Shown here piece after piece: positions 1 through 4,807 of a stretch of DNA of 10,619 bases. Numbering within the stretch: position 1 is the stretch's first letter; the number at the start of each line of letters is the position of its first letter. The stretch is from Methanobacteriota archaeon (GTDB lineage Archaea; Thermoplasmatota; Poseidoniia; Poseidoniales; Thalassarchaeaceae): NCBI GenBank assembly GCA_002683155.1, contig NYST01000008.1, positions 4,999 through 15,617 of the forward strand. Direction: 5' to 3'. Under the pieces are notes generated by a model. It ran no database searches, was not told where the DNA came from, and was given only the letters and a program-made list of their open reading frames with translations. A program made the position numbers and the translations under genes.

Positions 1-191
1 ACAGGCTCTACCTCATATGTCTCGAAGCACTCATCTGCAATTGTTGCCGAGAGTAGTGCTACATGCGAACCATCAACTACCGATACGCTTAGTCCCTTTT
101 CACCCCAAACCAACTTAGCCTCAGATGTGAGTACTGATAGGACATCTACTATCTCCCTCATTAGTTGCTGCTTGGCTGTAATTCTCAGCAT
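1..191 (-). CDS. pcn: DNA polymerase sliding clamp (PCNA), 5' part only
   Basis: The first 63 codons of an archaeal PCNA are present and the rest lies beyond the left edge. I translated this from the minus strand. It begins MLRITAKQQLMREIVDVLSV, followed by a segment containing VVDGSHVALL and ending FETYEVEP. The order matches the PCNA N-terminus: first strand, helix (I/L-D-L-S-L), E-A-x-F/L, G-L-S-x-x-x-V-D-x-S-H-V-A-L, then F-E-x-Y. Family knowledge: the trimeric ring encircles DNA and tethers DNA polymerase, the FEN1 nuclease and ligase. The ATG at 191 is preceded by a good Shine-Dalgarno sequence, GGGTGAG, four bases upstream. The usual proline of VDPSHV is glycine here. The gene follows the TFS gene on the same strand after 69 bases, a neighbour relationship also seen in other archaea, so co-transcription is likely. 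The identification is secure despite truncation. Confidence 0.93.
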   Translation of the reverse strand, partial: MLRITAKQQLMREIVDVLSVLTSEAKLVWGEKGLSVSVVDGSHVALLSATIADECFETYEVEP

Positions 192-260
192 CTGCTCACC
201 CTGATTCTAATCTACTTAATAGGAGGCTCTTGATGCTTATTGGCAACAAACCAGAATTAT
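192..260 (-). other. Intergenic spacer between TFS and PCNA genes
   Basis: This 69-base spacer lies between the TAA of the TFS gene and the ATG of the PCNA gene. It carries the PCNA Shine-Dalgarno sequence (GGGTGAG on the minus strand, about 195-201). A weak A/T-rich stretch (CTATTAAGTAG, about 212-222) could act as an internal promoter, but it is a poor match to an archaeal TATA box. I see no hairpin followed by a T-run, so nothing indicates that transcription stops between the two genes. Confidence 0.4.
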
Positions 261-647
261 TTACTGGTATTCCCTCCACTTATGTTTGCACTCAAGATTC
301 GCACAAGTGCAGAACTTGGTCTCAGGCTCATCGGAGGATCTAGTTTGCTGCAAGTGTACGTAGGCATTTCTTCCATTGCACTTTGGGCATATGTAGTCCC
401 CCTCTCTAAGAGTGCCCTGTGGGCCGTCTTCTTCTACCACTTCAGTCAAATGCTTCAGAGACTTGGAGCCGGTTGTTGCCGTAGTATTAGCAAGATCGAT
501 CGTCTCTCCCGTCATCGGGTCAGTAAATTCTGATCCCTTTCCGTCTTCTCCGGATAAGGGACCCTCGTATTCACATTTGTAATCTGGACACTTAATCCAG
601 CCCCTATCATCTGGATATGAAAGGGTGCCACATACAGGACAAAACAT
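261..647 (-). CDS. tfs: Transcription elongation/cleavage factor TFS (TFIIS/RpoM-like)
   Basis: A 128-residue, two-zinc-ribbon protein. The N-terminal ribbon uses C3, C6, C20 and C25. The C-terminal ribbon uses C87, C90, C115 and C120 and carries the hallmark QTRSSDEPETKF, with D106-E107 at the tip. In the TFIIS family these acidic residues enter the RNA polymerase active site and stimulate cleavage of backtracked RNA. The end WREYQ is typical of archaeal TFS. The reading frame extends upstream to a GTG at 686. I chose the ATG at 647 because GGTGAT sits four bases upstream and family members start directly at M-x-F-C-P-x-C. In both ribbons the second cysteine pair is spaced CX4C rather than the more common CX2C. 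An extra cysteine is present at 113. The gene lies upstream of PCNA on the same strand and diverges from nop5. Confidence 0.95.
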   Translation of the reverse strand: MFCPVCGTLSYPDDRGWIKCPDYKCEYEGPLSGEDGKGSEFTDPMTGETIDLANTTATTGSKSLKHLTEVVEEDGPQGTLREGDYICPKCNGRNAYVHLQQTRSSDEPETKFCTCANLECKHKWREYQ

Positions 648-771
648 CTCTATCACCGTTGTCGAATATAACGAGAACCGAATCACCGTGGGCCTGCCGA
701 CTATTCAACTATTCGTCTCTTGATTCATGCATTGCCGCACCGTTCAAGCCATCGTGCCGATTGGGGCAACC
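648..771. promoter_or_regulatory. Divergent intergenic region between TFS and nop5
   Basis: This 124-base region must hold the promoters of the TFS-PCNA pair (minus) and the nop5-flpA pair (plus). The clearest A/T-rich element is TTATATT on the minus strand (665-671), a plausible TATA box, although it lies somewhat close to the TFS start codon. The 8-mer ATCACCGT occurs twice, at 652-659 and 682-689, exactly 30 bases apart and flanking that element. The copy at 652-659 doubles as the TFS Shine-Dalgarno sequence when read on the minus strand. No convincing TATA box was found for nop5. The promoter assignment is inference from position. Confidence 0.4.
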
Positions 772-1773
772 ATGAAAATAATCTTCGATTGGCGAATTTC
801 ACGAGTCGTCGATGACCAAGGCCACATTGTTGACGAGATTTTGTGGGACGGCACAATGTCTCCATCTGGGATCGCCAAAAGGCTGCTTAAGTTACAACAA
901 GGACGCCTTCTTCCAGAGGTTATAACTCTCTCAGAGAGATTTCCTGAAGCGAAAATAGACTCCATGGGGGCCCTCTCAGAACCAAACTGGCCAAAGGCTC
1001 CGGACTCAGAAGAAATCTTTCACAGGGCAACATTGGAACTGGCGAAGATGGGGGTCGCTGACTCTTCGAAAGATATGGACAGAAGGCTAGATATGCTAGT
1101 TTCAGCAACTTTGGAGGTCAGATCATTTTGGACAACATCAGAATCTCGTTGTATCGAGTGGGCTGGACTTTTCATCACAGAAGCAGATCTGGATTCCCAG
1201 AGAGACGCAATCCCACGCTCTATCGCGACTTCAGAAAATATAGTTGATGCCTCAGAGAATCTGCAAGTTTCGCCACCGATGCATATGCCCTCCGATTCCG
1301 AGTGGGCATCTATGGTCTCTCATGCAGTTTCAGTCACCTCCTCATCAGAAATACTTGAACAATTGGAGTCTTCGATTAGGGAAATTGCTTCTATTCACGT
1401 ACCATCACTGAGTGCATTACTAGGTCCCCTATCGGCTGCAAAACTAGTCTCTCTTGCCGGAGGTAGGGAGAGGTTGGCCCGAATGCCATCCGGCTCCCTA
1501 CAGGTTCTCGGTGCCCATGCGGCAATGTCAGCACACAGAAGAGGTGCTCCACCCCCAAAACATGGGGCAGTACTCTTCTCCATGCCACAAGTGAGTCGTT
1601 CACCCAGATGGGTCAGGGGGAAGATAGCAAGATATCTCGCAGGCAAGGCAAGTATTGCCGTGAGGGTGGATCACTTCGAAGGAGAGACTTGGGGGAAAGA
1701 TACGATCGATGAGATAAATAGTGAGATTGAGGCAATCAAAGCAAAGTTTCCCAAACCGCCAAAGAGGAATTGA
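772..1773 (+). CDS. nop5: C/D box sRNP scaffold protein Nop5 (Nop56/58 family)
   Basis: A 333-residue protein of the Nop56/58 family. Family knowledge: it bridges L7Ae-bound C/D guide RNA and fibrillarin in the archaeal 2'-O-methylation complex. The C-terminal Nop domain (about residues 205-305) is highly recognisable: LAGGRERLARMPSGSLQVLGA, then HRRGAPPPKHGAVLF, then SPRWVRGKIARYLAGKAS and RVDHF. The N-terminal domain (about 1-135), which normally binds fibrillarin, is divergent and ends SRCIEWAGLF, equivalent to the family's R-x-x-E-W-Y-x-x-H-F. The middle helical (coiled-coil) part is short, and the lysine-rich tail is reduced to KFPKPPKRN. An ATG at 727 is also in frame. I prefer the ATG at 772 because MKIIFDW matches the family N-terminus and GGGG lies upstream. 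It stops 3 bases before fibrillarin, forming the usual operon. Confidence 0.94.
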   Translation: MKIIFDWRISRVVDDQGHIVDEILWDGTMSPSGIAKRLLKLQQGRLLPEVITLSERFPEAKIDSMGALSEPNWPKAPDSEEIFHRATLELAKMGVADSSKDMDRRLDMLVSATLEVRSFWTTSESRCIEWAGLFITEADLDSQRDAIPRSIATSENIVDASENLQVSPPMHMPSDSEWASMVSHAVSVTSSSEILEQLESSIREIASIHVPSLSALLGPLSAAKLVSLAGGRERLARMPSGSLQVLGAHAAMSAHRRGAPPPKHGAVLFSMPQVSRSPRWVRGKIARYLAGKASIAVRVDHFEGETWGKDTIDEINSEIEAIKAKFPKPPKRN

Positions 1774-1776
1774 GGG

Positions 1777-2484
1777 ATGTCAAACAAGTCAAAACCCATC
1801 TTATGGGGCGTCAGAAAGGACGGTCGGACCCTCTGGACCAGGAATGCAGTGAAGGGAATTTCCGTAAGAGGTGAGAGGAGGAAAAGAGAGGGCAGAATCG
1901 AGTGGCGGAGATGGGACCCGACCAGGTCCAAGGTCGCCGCCGCATTACTCAGAACAAGAGCAGAACCAGCCTCCCTTCTACCAAATCCAGGTTCGACATG
2001 CCTGTACTTGGGAGCATCCAGTGGCGGAACAGTCAGCCATATCCATGATTTCGTCTGTGGTGCAGAAAACCATCATTCAGGCCAATTGGTTGCAGTAGAG
2101 ATTTCCCCTCGAATGGTTCGTGATTTAGTAAAGCTCTCAGAAAGGCGACCAGGGATTGTTCCAGTATTGGGGGATGCAAGGAAGCCAGAACATATTGCTG
2201 CATTCATCAGGGGCAAGGCCAATTGGATTCACCAGGATCTTAGTATTGCAGACCAAGCAGAGACATTCGTAAGAATTGCAAAATCTTTCCTCGCCGCAGG
2301 AGGGACTGGACTCCTTAGTCTGAAGGCCGCAAGTGAGCGTTCATCCCAAGGGGATGACAATTCAAGGTTCCAGAGGGCAGAACGAATAATAATGGACTCA
2401 GATCTTATTCTCGAAGAAAGAATTGACCTCACTGGTTTGGAAGAGCAACATGTGGTCTTCGTTTGCTCTTCACGCACCGGATAG
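1777..2484 (+). CDS. flpA: Fibrillarin-like rRNA/tRNA 2'-O-methyltransferase
   Basis: A 235-residue SAM-dependent methyltransferase, the catalytic subunit of the C/D box sRNP that methylates ribose 2'-OH in rRNA and tRNA. Visible motifs, in order: the RRWDPTRSK segment (44-52); SAM-binding motif I CLYLGASSGGTVSHIHD (75-91); an acidic residue ending the next strand in VAVEISPR (105-112); GDARKPE (132-138); QDLSIADQAETF (153-164) with D154; SLKAAS (181-186) with K183; and EEQHVVFV ending the fold with H225. K52, D154, K183 and H225 fit the K-D-K-H set described for fibrillarin; assigning each residue is inference from motif position. Length is normal for archaea. Translation is probably coupled to nop5, since GAGGG lies across the nop5 stop codon just before this ATG. 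The 3' end overlaps the convergent membrane-protein gene by 15 bases. Confidence 0.96.
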   Translation: MSNKSKPILWGVRKDGRTLWTRNAVKGISVRGERRKREGRIEWRRWDPTRSKVAAALLRTRAEPASLLPNPGSTCLYLGASSGGTVSHIHDFVCGAENHHSGQLVAVEISPRMVRDLVKLSERRPGIVPVLGDARKPEHIAAFIRGKANWIHQDLSIADQAETFVRIAKSFLAAGGTGLLSLKAASERSSQGDDNSRFQRAERIIMDSDLILEERIDLTGLEEQHVVFVCSSRTG

Positions 2485-2877
2485 GGCCACGGCTGCGAAC
2501 AGGCCACCATAGAACAAAATAAGCAGAATGAATAGGCCAATTCCTATCCAAGCAACAATCTGGGCCGCCTTTGCGAGACCCTGATCGGGATGACCAGGAT
2601 ACTGACTAGTTGTTGCCAAAGCCCCATTTGCCAGAATTAGCGCTGGAAGTGCTGTGCATATGGAGCACGCGACTATCCCTAGTATACCCAGAACTAGGGC
2701 CAGAACAGCATTTGTTGTGGGCATAATCATGCCAGGGCCGCCGTGCCCTTGCACGAAGATTTGCTGAGGGGCCTGAGCTGTAACGTTTGGACTGCCTTCT
2801 AGGATTACCGTCTCAGGGGGATTATCCGGGCCTTCATTCGAAACCCAGTCAGGTACAGACTCAGCATCCTTTTCCAT
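2470..2877 (-). CDS. Small two-helix membrane protein, DUF4190-like
   Basis: A 135-residue protein of unknown function. Residues 1-52 form a hydrophilic, proline- and acid-rich head with no signal peptide, followed by two hydrophobic segments at about 57-86 (NAVLALVLGILGIVACSICT...) and 103-132 (KAAQIVAWIGIGLFILLILF). The loop between them (SQYPGHPDQGLA) is short. The pattern A-x-x-S/A-L-V-L-G-I-L-G, a short loop with P-G-x-x-x-x-G-L-A-x-A, then I-V-x-W-I-G resembles DUF4190-type domains. These are common in bacteria and marine archaea as small membrane proteins with variable cytoplasmic heads. The hydrophilic head is probably cytosolic. The ATG at 2877 has GGAAGG upstream. The gene diverges from fpg and converges on flpA. 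No specific role can be given. Confidence 0.72.
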   Translation of the reverse strand: MEKDAESVPDWVSNEGPDNPPETVILEGSPNVTAQAPQQIFVQGHGGPGMIMPTTNAVLALVLGILGIVACSICTALPALILANGALATTSQYPGHPDQGLAKAAQIVAWIGIGLFILLILFYGGLFAAVALSGA

Positions 2878-2957
2878 GATGCCTTCCGTGAGGCCTCTAG
2901 GAATAACTTTGTCGAGTCACTCCGAAAGGTAATGGTCCACCTCTTGGACCAACATAC
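2878..2957. promoter_or_regulatory. Divergent intergenic region, DUF4190-like gene and fpg
   Basis: These 80 bases separate two divergent start codons, so both promoters must lie here. An A/T-rich patch (GAATAACTTT, about 2901-2910; AAAGTTATTC on the other strand) is the only weak TATA candidate for either gene. The minus-strand gene has a Shine-Dalgarno sequence (GGAAGG). The fpg side has none that I can see and instead carries the inverted repeat at 2933-2951, ending six bases before its ATG. Confidence 0.45.
2933..2951. repeat. 7-5-7 inverted repeat before the fpg start codon
   Basis: TGGTCCA (2933-2939) and TGGACCA (2945-2951) are perfect reverse complements separated by CCTCT. The element ends six bases before the ATG of fpg. 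It could be an operator for a dimeric regulator. If transcribed, it could be a hairpin in the fpg leader controlling translation, where no Shine-Dalgarno sequence is evident. The repeat is directly visible; its function is inference. Confidence 0.6.
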
Positions 2958-3851
2958 ATGCCAGAGTTGCCTGAGGTAGAGACCGTACGACTTGGCTTGG
3001 AGAGGCACCTAATTGGTCGAAGGATCACCTCAGTGGAACTAAGGAGAAGCGATCTAAGATTCCCATTTCCGCGAGATTTCATCTTATCTCTTCGGGGCCG
3101 TAAGGTACAGGCAGTAGACCGAAGGGCGAAGTATTTGCTGACTCGTCTCGAAGGCGGCATTACGTGGCTCTGCCATCTTGGGATGAGCGGGAGGTGGACC
3201 CTGATTGGAGAAGGAATTGAGAGCAGGCCCGGTAGCTTCTCCAATGGAGCCCCAGTTGGCAGTGGGGACGGGCCACATGATTGGGTCGTAGTTCATCTGG
3301 ACAATGGAAACAAGGCAGTCTACTCCGATCATCGGAGATTCGGCTTCATGGATTGTTTTCCGACATTAGAACAAGACTCTCACAAATTTCTCTCCGACCT
3401 GGGTCCGGAACCAACCCCCAATCATCTAGTTCCAGCAGATCTAGTAGGCGGCCTGAGGGGTAAGAAAACTCCAATAAAGTCTGCTTTGCTGGATCAGCGG
3501 GTTATCGCTGGCCTAGGAAATATCTACGTTTGTGAGATACTTTTCAGGGCAGGAGTCTCACCAAGGAGAAAAGCGAACAGTGTAGCGGGAAAATCAGGAG
3601 TCTCAAAGAGAGTTGAGAGAATTACTGCCGCTACTCACGATGTAATTACCGAGGCAATTGATGCTGGAGGGTCAACACTTCAGGATTTCCGTGGAGTCGA
3701 TGGGGAGGAGGCGATGGGCTATTTCGTCCATAATTTCCAAGTCTATGGGAGGGAGGGAAAAAGTTGCTTGAGAGAAGAATGCGAAGGGGAAATAAAGAGG
3801 ATAGTTCAGTCAAATAGATCAACCTTTTACTGCCCAAACTGCCAAAGATGA
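2958..3851 (+). CDS. mutM: Formamidopyrimidine-DNA glycosylase (Fpg/MutM)
   Basis: A 297-residue base-excision repair enzyme. Family knowledge: it removes 8-oxoguanine and formamidopyrimidines and nicks the abasic site by beta/delta elimination. The start is fixed by function because the catalytic proline must follow Met: MPELPEVETVR gives P2 (nucleophile) and E3. Also visible are K58 in RRAKYLL, HLGMSGRW (73-80), HRRFGFMD (125-132), the GLGNIYVCE loop (185-193) with N188, and a C-terminal zinc finger using C270, C275, C292 and C295 with R287 in NRSTFYC. The first zinc pair is CX4C. The HDWVVVHLDNGNKAVYSDHRRFGFM stretch and the IKRIVQSNRSTFYCPNCQR end read like alphaproteobacterial MutM, and this glycosylase is uncommon in archaea, so acquisition from bacteria is likely. 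All catalytic residues are intact. The stop lies 5 bases from the convergent panE stop. Confidence 0.97.
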   Translation: MPELPEVETVRLGLERHLIGRRITSVELRRSDLRFPFPRDFILSLRGRKVQAVDRRAKYLLTRLEGGITWLCHLGMSGRWTLIGEGIESRPGSFSNGAPVGSGDGPHDWVVVHLDNGNKAVYSDHRRFGFMDCFPTLEQDSHKFLSDLGPEPTPNHLVPADLVGGLRGKKTPIKSALLDQRVIAGLGNIYVCEILFRAGVSPRRKANSVAGKSGVSKRVERITAATHDVITEAIDAGGSTLQDFRGVDGEEAMGYFVHNFQVYGREGKSCLREECEGEIKRIVQSNRSTFYCPNCQR

Positions 3852-3856
3852 ATTCT

Positions 3857-4807
3857 CTAATCAAGATCCTGGGACATCTCTATTCCTTTGACAAGAGCAC
3901 GAAGAATCTCGTTTCGTGGAGTTTTGATGCCAAACTCCTCTCCCTTGGAAATCACTGCTCCACAAATTACATCAATCTCAGTTTTCCTTCCTGCCATCAG
4001 ATCCTGAAGCATTGAGACCCTATTATCGGAAGTTGAAGTGACTACTTTCTTGAGATAATCCTCGATATCCATAGGTCCGAGTTCTACACCAGAAGCCCTC
4101 GCAACTGACTCTGCCTCCTTCATCGCTTCTAGAGCTTGAATCCAGAGCTCGGGGATTTCTAACAGAGCCCCATTCTTGACTCCCGATATTGCGCATATCG
4201 GGTTGATTGCCACATTAATCATCAGCTTCCTCCATATTTCCTTATTGATGTCCGATGACCAAGTCGGATTAAGGCCCGCTTTATCCAAAAGAGAAAGAAA
4301 CTCAGACTCCGATGGACTTGGATGCGAACCATCCATTTTCCCTATGGAAAGAGAACCTCTCCCAGTCCAATGAATCCCCCCTTCGCCGTCTCTCCAAGCA
4401 GAGTGAGTAGTGGAACCTCCGATCACCCGTTCCCAACCAACCCTGCTGGCTATTATTCCTGAATTTCCTAGACCGTTTTGAATACTTACAACAAAACCTT
4501 CCTCCGAAACAATTTCCTCGGCTATGGATGAAAGTGACGATGTCGAGTCCGCTTTACCAGTAATGATGGCAACTTCACATGTTTTGGCAATAGATTCATC
4601 CAGTGGCCCCTTTTCACTATCTATGAGAACATAACTTTCCCCTGGAATCATTTCCACGGTCCCTTCAGGAGTGAAAATCACCATTCCCTCCTTGAGGATT
4701 TTAGCAGTTCTCCCTCTGGATACACAAACCAAATCGGCCCCAGCATCTGCCAAGCAACCGGCAATAACCCCGCCCAGAGATCCAGTTCCAAGTATCGCCA
4801 CTCTCAT
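3857..4807 (-). CDS. panE: 2-dehydropantoate 2-reductase (ketopantoate reductase) family protein
   Basis: A 316-residue NAD(P)H-dependent reductase of the ApbA/PanE family. Known members reduce ketopantoate to pantoate in coenzyme A synthesis. The N-terminal Rossmann fold starts VAILGTGSLGG (GxGxxG at 7-12). QNGLGN (110-115) is the conserved substrate/cofactor loop. IWRKLMINVAINPICA (191-206) contains the family K-x-x-x-N-x-x-x-N pattern, with K194 as the likely catalytic lysine and N198 and N202 beside it. SMLQDLMAGRKTEID (265-279) carries the conserved serine and E277. Length is normal. The ATG immediately follows the TGA of the upstream membrane-protein gene (TGAATG), which implies translational coupling at the end of the minus-strand array. 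The family contains enzymes with other substrates, so ketopantoate is likely but not proven. There is no other CoA gene in the window. Confidence 0.88.
   Translation of the reverse strand: MRVAILGTGSLGGVIAGCLADAGADLVCVSRGRTAKILKEGMVIFTPEGTVEMIPGESYVLIDSEKGPLDESIAKTCEVAIITGKADSTSSLSSIAEEIVSEEGFVVSIQNGLGNSGIIASRVGWERVIGGSTTHSAWRDGEGGIHWTGRGSLSIGKMDGSHPSPSESEFLSLLDKAGLNPTWSSDINKEIWRKLMINVAINPICAISGVKNGALLEIPELWIQALEAMKEAESVARASGVELGPMDIEDYLKKVVTSTSDNRVSMLQDLMAGRKTEIDVICGAVISKGEEFGIKTPRNEILRALVKGIEMSQDLD

Noticed and set aside
240..533. 97-codon plus-strand open frame near the left end
   Set aside because: It lies antisense within the clearly identified TFS gene and shows no family resemblance.
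648..686. Upstream GTG start for TFS
   Set aside because: The ATG at 647 has a well-spaced GGTGAT and gives the standard M-x-C-P-x-C start. The extension covers the TATA-like element.
727..771. Upstream in-frame ATG for nop5 (15 extra residues)
   Set aside because: The extra residues do not resemble the family N-terminus, while MKIIFDW from the ATG at 772 does, with a G-rich site upstream.
2229..2540. 103-codon minus-strand open frame at the flpA 3' end
   Set aside because: It overlaps both flpA and the better supported membrane-protein gene; no family resemblance.
2897..3244. 115-codon minus-strand open frame opposite fpg
   Set aside because: It overlaps the catalytic N-terminus of fpg on the other strand and has no recognisable features.
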